A DNA stretch of 64,000 nt from NCBI GenBank assembly GCA_013298765.1, contig JAAFJA010000003.1, positions 248,001 to 312,000 of the forward strand, given 5' to 3'. Position 1 is the first letter of the stretch, and each line of letters starts with the position of its first letter. Shown piece by piece: positions 43,418-51,984 of this stretch. A program made the position numbers and the translations under genes. This stretch comes from Betaproteobacteria bacterium (GTDB lineage Bacteria; Pseudomonadota; Gammaproteobacteria; Burkholderiales; Casimicrobiaceae). The notes beneath the pieces are model-generated. The model ran no database searches and was not told where the DNA came from. It saw only the letters and a program-made list of their open reading frames with translations.

Positions 43418-44854
43418 ATGACTACGCATTTCATCAATAACCAACGCGTCGCTGGATCAAGCGGCGAAAGGATCCCGGTGCTTGATCCGAGCGACGGGCA
43501 GGTATTCGCGCATCTGGCGCGAGGCAATGTCGAAGATATTGGCCGCGCGGTCAAGGCAGCGCGCGCCGCCGCCGATGGCGGCGCGTGGAGCAAGCTCGCG
43601 CCTTCCGAGCGGGGGCGTTTGCTGATGAAGCTGTCGAACGCGATTGCAGCCCAGCACGATGAACTCGCCACGCTCGAAATGCGTGACTGCGGCAAACCGG
43701 TCAAGCAGGCAAAAGCCGACGCGACCGCTTGCGCACGCTACTTCGAGTTCTACGCGGGCGCGTGCGACAAATTACACGGCGAAACAATTCCCTACACGCC
43801 CGGATTCGCTGTGATGTCGTTTTACGAACCCCATGGCGTTACCGGTCATATCATCCCGTGGAACTACCCGATGCAGATTTTTGGGCGCAGCGTTGGCGGC
43901 GCGCTTGCAGCGGGCAATGCCTGTGTTGTTAAGCCTGCTGAAGACGCGTGCCTTTCGTTGTTACGCATCGCAGAAATTGCTGCAGAGGTCGGCTTTCCGG
44001 AAGGCGCGTTGAACATCGTCACTGGCTATGGCCACGAAGCTGGGCAAGCCTTGGCCGACGCCGATGGAATCGATCACATTTCGTTTACGGGTTCGGCGCG
44101 GGTCGGAACGATCATCGCGCAGAGCGCAGCGAAGCGACACGTTCCGGTGACGCTTGAACTCGGCGGGAAATCACCACAGATCGTGTTTGCTGATGCCAAC
44201 TTGGATGAGGCTTTGCCGGTGATCATCAACGCCATCATTCAAAACGCGGGGCAAACGTGTAGCGCGGGCTCGCGTTTGCTCGTTCAGGCGAGCGCTTACG
44301 AGCGTGTGCTTGAGCACGTCGGTGAGCGCATGCGTTCGCTTCGTGTGGGGCCAGCCACGATGGATCTAGACCTTGGCCCGCTCATTCGCGCCAATCAGCT
44401 CGAACGCGTCAATAGCTTTCTCACCAACGCTTCACACGCGGGCCTGCGCACGCTCGCAGAAGGCTCCATCTCACCCGACGCGCCAGCGGCGGGCTTTTAT
44501 GCGAAACCGACCCTGATTGCGGATGTGCCGCCGGATTCCATGCTCGCGCAAGATGAGGTGTTCGGCCCCGTGCTTGCGGCGATGGCATTCGATGACGAAG
44601 CCGATGCAATCCGCATTGCGAATGCCACGCAGTACGGTTTGGTTGCAGGCGTGTGGACAGAAAATGTGGGTCGCGCCATGCGGGTTGCCAAAGCGGTGAA
44701 GAGCGGGCAAGTGTTCATCAATAACTACGGCGCGGGCGGTGGCGTCGAGCTTCCGTTCGGCGGCGTGAAGTCTTCGGGTTATGGCCGCGAAAAAGGATTC
44801 GAGGCGCTATACGGATTTAGCGTGATGAAAACGGTCGTGATCAAACACGGCTAG
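43418..44854 (+). CDS. NAD(P)-dependent aldehyde dehydrogenase family protein
   Basis: 478 residues from the ATG at 43418, which follows GGAGG. Family hallmarks are complete: IIPWNYPMQIFGRSVGGALAAGN, FTGSARVG, catalytic Glu in VTLELGGKSP, catalytic Cys in NAGQTCSAGSR, and EVFGPVLAAMAFDDEADAI. It oxidises an aldehyde to a carboxylate; the sequence resembles betaine/gamma-aminobutyraldehyde-type enzymes, but the substrate is unknown. The divergent neighbour deacylates an N-acylamino acid, so the two may take part in one amino-acid-derived pathway; this is inference. Confidence 0.92.
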   Translation: MTTHFINNQRVAGSSGERIPVLDPSDGQVFAHLARGNVEDIGRAVKAARAAADGGAWSKLAPSERGRLLMKLSNAIAAQHDELATLEMRDCGKPVKQAKADATACARYFEFYAGACDKLHGETIPYTPGFAVMSFYEPHGVTGHIIPWNYPMQIFGRSVGGALAAGNACVVKPAEDACLSLLRIAEIAAEVGFPEGALNIVTGYGHEAGQALADADGIDHISFTGSARVGTIIAQSAAKRHVPVTLELGGKSPQIVFADANLDEALPVIINAIIQNAGQTCSAGSRLLVQASAYERVLEHVGERMRSLRVGPATMDLDLGPLIRANQLERVNSFLTNASHAGLRTLAEGSISPDAPAAGFYAKPTLIADVPPDSMLAQDEVFGPVLAAMAFDDEADAIRIANATQYGLVAGVWTENVGRAMRVAKAVKSGQVFINNYGAGGGVELPFGGVKSSGYGREKGFEALYGFSVMKTVVIKHG

Positions 44855-44886
44855 GCACTCTCAACAAATGCTGTAGCAGCTAAAGT

Positions 44887-44982
44887 CGCTTAGCCCAAAT
44901 AGAATCGGGTCTACGGTTGGAATTTTTTTAAATACGGCATCGTATTTTTTATAGATTAAGCCCATATTAAAATGGCGCTATA
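44887..44982. repeat. Paired-palindrome element, copy H
   Basis: Arm 1 (44887-44914) reads CGCTTAGCCCA ... GAATCGGGTCTAC. Arm 2 (44955-44982) reads ATTAAGCCCATATTAAAATG then GCGCTATA. Centres are 68 bp apart. It lies between the aldehyde dehydrogenase and dtd genes; the second arm ends 18 bases before the dtd start codon, so it would form a hairpin in the dtd leader. Confidence 0.78.
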
Positions 44983-44999
44983 TCAACTAATAAGACACT

Positions 45000-45455
45000 A
45001 TGCGATTGCTCATTCAGCGGGTTTCTGAAGCAAGCGTGACCGTCGGCGATCAAACGGTTGGCGCAATCGGTCCCGGCTTACTCGTTCTGGTCGGCGTAAC
45101 CCATAGCGATACCGAGGCGATAGAAGATCGCATGGCAGACAAGCTCGTGAAACTGCGCATCTTCAATGACGCCGAAGGCAAGATGAACAAGAGCGTGATC
45201 GACGTGCAGGGCGACGTCTTGGCGGTGTCTCAATTCACGTTGTTCGCCGACGCGTCAAGCGGTAACCGCCCCAGCTACACCGCCGCAGCGCGCCCCGAAC
45301 AGGCATCAGCTGCGTTCGACCGTTTCATCGCGAAACTCTCTGCGAAACTCGGAAGGGCTGTGCCGACGGGCGTTTTCGGGGCCGACATGAAAGTGCGTTT
45401 ACTGAACGACGGACCGGTCACGATTTGGCTCGATAGCGACACGCTGTTTTCATGA
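45000..45455 (+). CDS. dtd: D-aminoacyl-tRNA deacylase
   Basis: 151 residues, standard length. The catalytic [17 protein letters not shown] and the cross-subunit Gly-Pro motif [11 protein letters not shown] are intact. The enzyme hydrolyses D-aminoacyl-tRNAs and glycyl-tRNA-Ala. The ATG at 45000 begins [15 protein letters not shown], the usual start. The acetyltransferase pseudogene overlaps its end by four bases (ATGA). A paired-palindrome hairpin lies directly upstream. Confidence 0.96.
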   Translation: MRLLIQRVSEASVTVGDQTVGAIGPGLLVLVGVTHSDTEAIEDRMADKLVKLRIFNDAEGKMNKSVIDVQGDVLAVSQFTLFADASSGNRPSYTAAARPEQASAAFDRFIAKLSAKLGRAVPTGVFGADMKVRLLNDGPVTIWLDSDTLFS

Positions 45456-45987
45456 GCGCATTAACCCATTTACTGCCTTTGCGCATCGAGAATACGGTCT
45501 TGCGATTAATGCAGATTGAGGACGTCATCGAATTTCAGCGCTACCGCTCTGATGTCGAACTCGCGCGATATCAAGGCTGGTCGGCAATTAGCGTCGAACA
45601 AGCACGCGAGTTCGTGACCGCGATGTCGCTCGTGAATGGTTTCAAACCGGGCGAAGGGTGCAACTTGCCATTTCCGCTTCGAAGACGAGCGCGATCATCG
45701 GTGACGTCGGCATATGTCTTGGCGAACGCGATGCCGAAGCGGAGATCGGGTTCACGCTTTGTCACGAAGCGCAAGGACATGGCCACGCGACCAACGCCGT
45801 TAACGCTACCGCGCAACTGATCTTCGCCGATTCAAATGTGAAGCGCATTCGTGCGGTCACCGATGCGCGTAACCTCGCATCGATGCGCGTGCTCGAACGA
45901 GCCACATTCCGCCGCGTTGGAGAGCAACGCGCGGAGTTCAAGGGCGAGCTGTGTACCGAGCTTCTGTACGTACGAGACCGCGAATGA
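45452..45987 (+). pseudogene. GNAT-family N-acetyltransferase interrupted by a frameshift
   Basis: The N-terminal half (LPLRIENTVLRLMQIEDVIEFQRYRSD...) is in one frame to about 45655, and the C-terminal half (QLAISASKTSAIIGDVGICL ... GFTLCHEAQGHGHATNAV ... RAVTDARNLASMRVLERATF) continues in the frame one base back. Together they make one RimJ/RimL-like acetyltransferase of about 178 residues. Loss of a single base near 45652-45660 (GAAGGGTG, expected GAATGGGTG for the usual Gly-Glu-Trp) explains it. It could be a true pseudogene or a sequencing error. Translation is coupled to dtd by ATGA. Confidence 0.85.
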
Positions 45988-46024
45988 CGTTTTTAAGACT
46001 GTTCGAAATGAACCCACTCCGATC

Positions 46025-46687
46025 ATGAATTCGACAGAACTTGACCACATTGTTATTGGGTGCCGCTCGCTCGACGAGGCGCGCGTTTGGTGTCAAGACG
46101 TTTTAGGCGTTGCGGCAAGCGGCGGCGGCAAACACGCAGGTATCGGTACTCACAATACCCTGCTCTCGCTCGGGCCTAACCACTATCTCGAATTCGTCGC
46201 GATCGATCCAGATGCGCAATCGCCATTGTTCCCGCGCTGGTTCGGGCTCGATACTGAGGAAGTGCAGTCGCTGATTACGCACGAGCCGAGACTCATCGGA
46301 TGGGTCGCAAGAGTTAGGCGCGACGGCCCACACCACGCGATTGAAGAAATTGCCGGAGCGGCGGGGAATCCCGCGAATGTGGTGCGCGCAGCGGAGCGCG
46401 GCGATTTTCGCTGGCGTTTTGCTTTTACGAGCGACGGCACCCGCCCGCGGGGTGGCGTGTTGCCGCACTTCATCCAATGGGATGTGCCGAGTCACCCGTG
46501 TGAGCGATTGCCAGACGTAGGTGTTCGCTTGAGCTCGTTGCTGCTTGGTGATCCAGCGCCGGACGACGTGTCAGCCACACTTCAAACCGTTCATTTTGAT
46601 GATGAGCGGGTACAGATCGGCCAAAGCGTTGCTTCGCAACTCATCGCAACGATCAGCACGGTAAGCGGCATGGTTGTTCTGGAATAA
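46025..46687 (+). CDS. VOC-superfamily glyoxalase-like domain protein
   Basis: 220 residues. The N-terminal LDHIVIGCRSLDEARVWCQDVLGV is a vicinal-oxygen-chelate strand-helix motif with the first metal-type His, and GIGTHNTLLSLGPNHYLEFVAIDP supplies the Glu strand. This corresponds to Glyoxalase_3-like proteins (PF13468). The function is unknown. The start at 46025 was chosen because all upstream residues come from the acetyltransferase frame. It is followed after 35 bases by the first binding-protein gene. Confidence 0.85.
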   Translation: MNSTELDHIVIGCRSLDEARVWCQDVLGVAASGGGKHAGIGTHNTLLSLGPNHYLEFVAIDPDAQSPLFPRWFGLDTEEVQSLITHEPRLIGWVARVRRDGPHHAIEEIAGAAGNPANVVRAAERGDFRWRFAFTSDGTRPRGGVLPHFIQWDVPSHPCERLPDVGVRLSSLLLGDPAPDDVSATLQTVHFDDERVQIGQSVASQLIATISTVSGMVVLE

Positions 46688-46722
46688 CATCTGCGCAATT
46701 TTCGTCACTCAACGGAGTGGGT

Positions 46723-47739
46723 GTGCCTCGATTTTTGATCCAGTTTTTTGCGTTGACGGGTGCGATTGTCTCGCTTAGCGCCCACGCACAACTCAATATC
46801 CTTTGCTCTACCGATGCCGATTGGTGCGAATCGAAAACACGTGAGTTTTCGATTGCAACCGGCATCAAGGTGAATATGGTGCGCAAGGCGACGGGTGAGG
46901 TGTTCGCCCAGTTACGCGCCGAAGCGAACAATCCAAAAACCGATCTTTGGTATGGCGGCACGCATGATCCTCATCTGCAAGCGGCCAACGAGGGGTTGCT
47001 TGAACCCTATGTCTCGGCGAACATGAAAGATCAAGCGGCGTGGTCTTCGGATCTACTCGCGAAGTCAAAGAACCAAGTCACTGGGATCTATCGAATCACC
47101 TTGGGCTTCGGCGTCAATCGCGAGCTTCTCGCGCAAAAGAAGCTCAAGATGCCCGCCTGTTGGAGCGATCTAATGAAACCTGAATTCAAGGGCGAGGTGG
47201 AGTTATCTAACCCAACCACGAGCGGTACCGCGTATACGATCCTTGCAACGATGGTGCAGTTGATGGGCGAGGACAAAGGCTTTGAGTATCTTCGCACGCT
47301 ACACAAAAACGTAAACCGCTACACCACGAGCGGAACGGCGCAAAAGCAAAGCGTTGCGCGCGGCGAATCAATGGTAGGCATTACGTTCTTGGACGAATTC
47401 ATCCCGGAGCAGTTCGCCGGGGCACCCATTGAAACAGTCCTGCCGTGTGAAGGCACGGGCTACAGCGTCGGCGCAATGAGCTTGGTCAAAGGCGGGCGCA
47501 ATCCCGAGAGTGCGAAGAAGTTTTTTGATTGGGCGCTGACGGCGGATGCACAAACCATTCGCGACCAAACCAAAGTGATCGCGATTCCATCGAACAAATC
47601 TGCCTTCGCCCCGGAACGCGTGCGCGCGCTGGAGCGAGCCAAGCTCATTGACTACGATTTCGTTCGCTTCGGCACCAGCGCTGAACGTCGACGCTTGATC
47701 GAAAAATGGGATGCGACCGTGCGCACCGCACCAAAGTAG
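46723..47739 (+). CDS. ABC transporter substrate-binding protein (AfuA/FbpA-like, type 2), paralogue 1
   Basis: 338 residues. Signal peptide (VPRFLIQFFALTGAIVSLSAHAQ) followed by LNILCSTDADWCESKTREFS; the Cys pair and the block NPKTDLWYGGTHDPHLQAANEG mark the COG1840-type solute-binding family that includes Fe(III), putrescine-like and phosphonate receptors. The end FGTSAERRRLIEKWD matches paralogue 2. GTG at 46723 is preferred because GGAG lies five bases upstream; GTG at 46717 is possible. No permease or ATPase gene is near, so the transporter must be encoded elsewhere. Ligand unknown. Confidence 0.88.
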   Translation: MPRFLIQFFALTGAIVSLSAHAQLNILCSTDADWCESKTREFSIATGIKVNMVRKATGEVFAQLRAEANNPKTDLWYGGTHDPHLQAANEGLLEPYVSANMKDQAAWSSDLLAKSKNQVTGIYRITLGFGVNRELLAQKKLKMPACWSDLMKPEFKGEVELSNPTTSGTAYTILATMVQLMGEDKGFEYLRTLHKNVNRYTTSGTAQKQSVARGESMVGITFLDEFIPEQFAGAPIETVLPCEGTGYSVGAMSLVKGGRNPESAKKFFDWALTADAQTIRDQTKVIAIPSNKSAFAPERVRALERAKLIDYDFVRFGTSAERRRLIEKWDATVRTAPK

Positions 47740-47863
47740 CTCCGTCCGGGCGTGTGCAGCGGCTGCCATATTGCTCTTAACCCGGCTCAGATCGGGAAAT
47801 TGCTCTTGCCTCTGCTTGTGTGCCGCATACACTTCGGGGCACTACGTTTTCCTTGGCCTTTCC

Positions 47864-48880
47864 ATGAAAAAACTTTTCGCTCTTGCCGCTAGCGCTGCGA
47901 TTTTCAGCGCACCCGTCGCGTTCGCACAACAACTCAATGCGTATTGCTCCACCGACCAAGCATGGTGTGAGTTGGCCGCGGCTGAATTCACCAAAGCCAC
48001 GGGTATTAAAGTTCAGCAAACCCGTCTTCCAACCGGCGAAGCGCTCGCCCGCATCAAGGCTGAAGCAGCAAACCCGAAAGTGGACATTTGGTGGGGCGGC
48101 ACCGGCGATCCGTTTCTGCAGGCGGCAGAAGAAAAATTGCTCGATGCCTATCGCCCGACCTACTTGAACCAGCTTCATGACTGGGCAGTACGTCAATACG
48201 ATCTGTCAAACAACATGGTTGGCGGTTTCTACACGAGCGCGATCGGCTTCGGCTGGAACACCGAACTCATGAAGAAGAAAAATCTTCCAGTGCCGAAATG
48301 CTGGATGGATTTGCTCGACCCGAAATACAAGGGTGAAGTTGAGATGGCCAACCCCGGCACCTCGGGCGGCGCCTACACGATCGTTGCCGGCCTCGTGCAA
48401 ACGTTCGGCGAAGAAAAAGCGTTCGACTACATGAAGCGTCTGCACAAAAACATCACGAGCTACACCCGCAGCTCGAACGCGCAGGGCAAGAGCGTAGCGC
48501 GTGGAGAGGTGGCAATCGGAATCTCGTTCATGTTCGGCTTCGATGACGAGCGCTATGCGGGTTTCCCGGTGCTCTCAGGGCCTGCCTGTGAAGGCGCGGG
48601 CTACGAAGTAGGCGGTATTGCGCTAGTGAAAGGCGCACGCAACCCAGCTGAAGCGAAGCGCTACTACGATTGGCTCATGAGCGCGGAAGGTCAAGCCACA
48701 GGTGGCAAGGCTGGCTCATTCCAATCGCCCGCAAACAAAACGTTCAAACCCGATGCGCGCATTCCTTCAATGGAAGGCGTCAAGCTCGTGAACTACGACT
48801 TCAAGAAATATGGTTCGTCCGCAGAGCGCCGCCGCATCATCGAGCGCTGGGAGCGCGAAGTAAATTCGCTGCCGCGATAA
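47864..48880 (+). CDS. ABC transporter substrate-binding protein (AfuA/FbpA-like, type 2), paralogue 2
   Basis: 338 residues, exactly as long as paralogue 1 and clearly homologous throughout: AYCSTDQAWCELAAAEFTKATGIKV, NPKVDIWWGGTGDPFLQAAEE, then MANPGTSGGAYTIVAGLVQTFGEEKAF and YGSSAERRRIIERWE. Signal peptide MKKLFALAASAAIFSAPVAFAQ with cleavage at AFA-Q. The periplasmic receptor is for an unidentified ligand, possibly ferric iron by family. It probably arose by tandem duplication. A terminator formed by the second arm of a paired-palindrome element follows. Confidence 0.92.
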   Translation: MKKLFALAASAAIFSAPVAFAQQLNAYCSTDQAWCELAAAEFTKATGIKVQQTRLPTGEALARIKAEAANPKVDIWWGGTGDPFLQAAEEKLLDAYRPTYLNQLHDWAVRQYDLSNNMVGGFYTSAIGFGWNTELMKKKNLPVPKCWMDLLDPKYKGEVEMANPGTSGGAYTIVAGLVQTFGEEKAFDYMKRLHKNITSYTRSSNAQGKSVARGEVAIGISFMFGFDDERYAGFPVLSGPACEGAGYEVGGIALVKGARNPAEAKRYYDWLMSAEGQATGGKAGSFQSPANKTFKPDARIPSMEGVKLVNYDFKKYGSSAERRRIIERWEREVNSLPR

Positions 48881-48895
48881 CCAAACGACTTTCCG

Positions 48896-48990
48896 CCGCT
48901 TGCCTTTAATTGATCGGGGCAAGCGGTGAAAATTGCAATGCATTGATAATGGTATTAATCGCATTAAAAGCCCATTTAAAATGGGCTTTT
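48896..48990. repeat. Paired-palindrome element, copy I (best-paired stems)
   Basis: Arm 1 (48896-48926) is a 9-bp perfect stem, CCGCTTGCC with GGCAAGCGG. Arm 2 (48966-48990) is a 10-bp perfect stem, AAAAGCCCAT with ATGGGCTTTT. The stem sequences differ from those of other copies yet stay fully paired. Centres are about 67 bp apart. It lies between convergent genes. Confidence 0.82.
48966..48990. terminator. Bidirectional Rho-independent terminator (second arm of copy I)
   Basis: The 10-bp stem with A4 on one side and T4 on the other can end transcripts from the binding-protein gene (plus) and from panE (minus), whose stop codons lie 86 and 23 bases away. Confidence 0.8.
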
Positions 48991-49012
48991 CTATTTGAAG
49001 TTTAGATCCGAA

Positions 49013-50023
49013 TCAGCCGCCCGAGGCGTTTGCCAGCGGATACAGCCCGCGCTCTCGCGCAAAGAGACGCGTAAGTCCGAAGAGCGCATCAATGTTTGGC
49101 GTGGGCACGTTCACGTGCGCCCCGATTTCGCGAACCACGTTCACCAAGGCATCGAGCTCGATGCTGCGTCCGGCTTCGACATCTTGCAACATTGATGTTT
49201 TGAACGCGCCGAGTTTGCGCGTGACGGCATGGCGATCTTCGGGTGAATCAGGAATCGCGATGCCGATGGCCTCGCCAATCGCTTTGCTTTCGATCATCAC
49301 GCGTGAAGCAAACGCGCGCACCCATTCGTCATCAAGAATCTTGTCGCCCGTTGCCCCGGTGATGGCGGAGATTGGATTCATCGTCATATTGCCCCAGAGC
49401 TTGAACCAGATGTCGCGCTGAATATCGTTTGACGCAATGGCCTCAAAACCCGCCGCGCTAAACATACCTGCGAGCGAAGCGAGCCGCGTCGATGGGCCGC
49501 CCACCGCTTCTCCCAAAATCAATCGTTCGCCAAACTTGTGACGGATGACACCTGGCGCCTCAACGCTGCACGCCGCATGCACCACACAACCGAGCACTTG
49601 CGATGGCGGCATCGCGCGGAAAATTTCACCGTCAGGATCGATGGAGCAAAGCTGCGTGCCGCACAGTGGCCGATCCTGCCGCGCAAAGAACCAAGCGGGA
49701 ACGCCATTCATTGCAGACACGATCAGCGTGTGAGGTGCGAGCAGCGCCGAAATTGCCGGCGCAATACTCGCAAGCGACTGCGATTTAACCGCGACAATGA
49801 TGACGTCTTGTGTGCCGCGCCGTGCAATTTCTGCGGCTGAGTCGCTGACGAATACCTCGACGTGTTGCTCACCACTCGCGCTCCGCAAGCAGAGCCCCGA
49901 ATGTTCGATCACGCGGCGCGTCTCGCCGCGGGCGAGCACGCTCACCTGATGCCCCGCAAGTGCGAGCTTTGCGCCCATCCATCCGCCGATGGCGCCCGCC
50001 CCCAAAATACAAATATTGCCCAT
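49013..50023 (-). CDS. panE: 2-dehydropantoate 2-reductase (ketopantoate reductase) family protein
   Basis: 336 residues. The NADPH-binding motif GAGAIGGWMG is at the start, with KSQSL (conserved Lys) and the C-terminal ApbA_C domain: MTMNPISAITGATGDKIL and KTSMLQDVEAGRSIELDALVNVVREIG, where Lys and Glu/Asp of the active site lie. PanE reduces ketopantoate to pantoate in coenzyme A synthesis, but many paralogues of this length act on other 2-oxo acids, so the symbol is provisional. It is convergent with the binding-protein gene and divergent from the ligase-like gene. Confidence 0.87.
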   Translation of the reverse strand: MGNICILGAGAIGGWMGAKLALAGHQVSVLARGETRRVIEHSGLCLRSASGEQHVEVFVSDSAAEIARRGTQDVIIVAVKSQSLASIAPAISALLAPHTLIVSAMNGVPAWFFARQDRPLCGTQLCSIDPDGEIFRAMPPSQVLGCVVHAACSVEAPGVIRHKFGERLILGEAVGGPSTRLASLAGMFSAAGFEAIASNDIQRDIWFKLWGNMTMNPISAITGATGDKILDDEWVRAFASRVMIESKAIGEAIGIAIPDSPEDRHAVTRKLGAFKTSMLQDVEAGRSIELDALVNVVREIGAHVNVPTPNIDALFGLTRLFARERGLYPLANASGG

Positions 50024-50105
50024 CTGACCCTTTGCTCCCCATTGTTCAATCGTCGCCTGACGCTTGTATTATGCGGACACAACAATTTCTTGTCGCCGTC
50101 ACCGT

Positions 50106-51392
50106 ATGTCTTCAACCTTTGCCTTCCCCGATCCTCGCGAAACACGTTCAGCCGACGCGCGCGAAACTGACCTGATGGCCCGTCTGCCCGCCCAGATCGC
50201 GCACGCGCAGGCGAGCGCACCCGCGTTTGCGTCATCCCTCGCCGGCATCGACCCCCGCGCAGTCTCGTCGCGCGAGGCGCTTTCGCGTTTGCCAGTGATT
50301 CGCAAAAGCGAGGTGCTCGAAGCGCAAAAAGCGTCGCGCGCCGCAGGTGGCGATCCGTTCGGCGGTTTCTCCGCAGCGGGTTGGGGCCCGGCTAAGTTGC
50401 GCGCAAATAAAGTGTTCGCATCGCCCGGCCCCATCTATGAGCCCGAAGGCGAATCGCCGCTCGCCTATGCGCGCGTGGCGCGAGCGCTCTACGCGGCCGG
50501 GTTTCGGGCGGGTGAGCTGGTTCACAATACCTTCAGCTACCACATGACGCCGGGTGGCTGGATCATGGATGCAGGTGCCACGGCGCTCGGCTGCACGGTG
50601 TTTCCAGCAGGCGTCGGCAACACAGAGCAACAGATTGCAGCGATGCATGATTTGAAGCCCACAGGCTATACCGGCACACCCTCGTTTTTGCGAATTCTGC
50701 TGGAGAAAGCTGATGAACTGGGCGCGCCGATCACATCGCTAACCAAGGCGTCAGTCTCGGGTGAATTTTTCGCACCCCAGCTTCGGGAAATGCTCAAGTT
50801 GCGCGGCATTCTCGGCACGCAAACGTATGCCACCGCCGACATTGGCTTGATTGCTTACGAAGCGCCCGATGCCCAAGGACAAGTGTCGGGCATGGTGATC
50901 GATGAAGATCTCATCGTTGAAATCGTGCGCCCCGGAACAGGCGAGCCACTGACCGATGGTGAAGTGGGCGAAATTGTCGTCACCACCTTCAATCCCGAAT
51001 ATCCCTTGATTCGTTTTGGTACGGGCGATCTTTCAGCGATTCTCTCGGGGCCGTGCCCGAGCGGGCGAACCAATCGACGCATCAAAGGTTGGCTGGGTCG
51101 CGCCGATCAAACGGCGAAAGTAAAAGGCATGTTTGTGCATCCTTCGCAAGTGGATCAAGTCGCGAAGAAATTTCCCGAGCTCGGCCGCGTGCGGTTGGTG
51201 CTCACCAATCCCGATCAGCGCGATGCGATGACACTTCACGCAGAGTGTGCCGCGCCAAGCGATGCGTTGAAAGCGAAGCTCGTCGACGCGCTTCGAGATG
51301 TCACGAAACTCGGCGGTGAGGTTAACTTCGCCGCGCCCGGATCGCTTGCCAACGATGGCAAAGTGATCGACGACGCTCGCAAATACGATTGA
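50106..51392 (+). CDS. Phenylacetate-CoA ligase (PaaK)-like adenylate-forming enzyme
   Basis: 428 residues. ANL-superfamily features: GPIYEPEGE, the segment YTGTPSFLRILLEKADELG, TYATADIGLIAYEA, and the hinge FGTGDLSAI followed by GWLGRADQTAKVKGMFVHPSQV, which is the PaaK-type C-terminal lid. The usual Ser/Thr-rich P-loop at the start of the domain (SSGTTGxP in PaaK) is replaced by KVFASPGPIYEP, so activity should not be assumed. It likely activates an aromatic or other acid. The start at 50106 follows the family; longer forms have no support. Confidence 0.87.
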   Translation: MSSTFAFPDPRETRSADARETDLMARLPAQIAHAQASAPAFASSLAGIDPRAVSSREALSRLPVIRKSEVLEAQKASRAAGGDPFGGFSAAGWGPAKLRANKVFASPGPIYEPEGESPLAYARVARALYAAGFRAGELVHNTFSYHMTPGGWIMDAGATALGCTVFPAGVGNTEQQIAAMHDLKPTGYTGTPSFLRILLEKADELGAPITSLTKASVSGEFFAPQLREMLKLRGILGTQTYATADIGLIAYEAPDAQGQVSGMVIDEDLIVEIVRPGTGEPLTDGEVGEIVVTTFNPEYPLIRFGTGDLSAILSGPCPSGRTNRRIKGWLGRADQTAKVKGMFVHPSQVDQVAKKFPELGRVRLVLTNPDQRDAMTLHAECAAPSDALKAKLVDALRDVTKLGGEVNFAAPGSLANDGKVIDDARKYD

Positions 51393-51423
51393 GCACAATT
51401 TCCCAAACTTCACGGAGCCCAGG

Positions 51424-51984
51424 ATGACTCAGCAACGTTCACTCGAAACGCAGCGGGAAGAGTTCGGACGACGCCGTTTTCTCGCGATGCCGCTCGCGGG
51501 CACGATCGCATGGCTCGCCTGCGCGGTAGCGGGGGCACTGATGGACAGTCGCAACGCAGCAATTTTCATTTTCATTGCAACCGGGATGATTGTTTACCTC
51601 GGCATATTTCTCTCAAAGCTCACGGGCGAGAACTTCACGGACAAGAATCGACCGAAGAACGAGTTTGATCGCTTGTTTTTCTACGGCGCAGCGATGGCGA
51701 TTCTGGTGTATTCGATTGCGATTCCTTTCTTTCTGAAGGATCACACGTCGTTACCGTTGACCGTCGGCATTCTCACTGGGCTCATGTGGATGCCGCTTTC
51801 CTGGATCATTCAACACTGGATTGGTCTCTTTCACACGCTTGTGCGCACCGCGCTCGTGGTCGTCACTTGGTACGCGCTGCCTGACCACCGCTTCATCGCT
51901 GTACCACTTGTCATTGTTGTTATCTACATCGTGACCATCGCCGTGCTCGAATCACGCTGGCGGAAAGTGAATTCAGCAACATGA
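51424..51984 (+). CDS. Integral membrane protein of unknown function
   Basis: 186 residues with about five to six predicted membrane helices (about 22-40, 46-64, 85-103, 110-128, 135-150, 157-175). The N-terminus is polar (TQQRSLETQREEFGRRRFL), and a charged loop TGENFTDKNRPKNEFDR lies between helices two and three. I do not recognise a specific family with certainty; it resembles bacterial DUF7010-type proteins. GGAGCCCAGG precedes the ATG. It overlaps the double-GNAT gene by four bases, so the two are co-translated. Confidence 0.75.
   Translation: MTQQRSLETQREEFGRRRFLAMPLAGTIAWLACAVAGALMDSRNAAIFIFIATGMIVYLGIFLSKLTGENFTDKNRPKNEFDRLFFYGAAMAILVYSIAIPFFLKDHTSLPLTVGILTGLMWMPLSWIIQHWIGLFHTLVRTALVVVTWYALPDHRFIAVPLVIVVIYIVTIAVLESRWRKVNSAT

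Noticed and set aside
47755-47800. Possible further paired-palindrome arm between the two binding-protein genes
   Set aside because: Only short matches (TTAACCCGG, ATCGGG) with poor pairing and no second arm at the usual distance.
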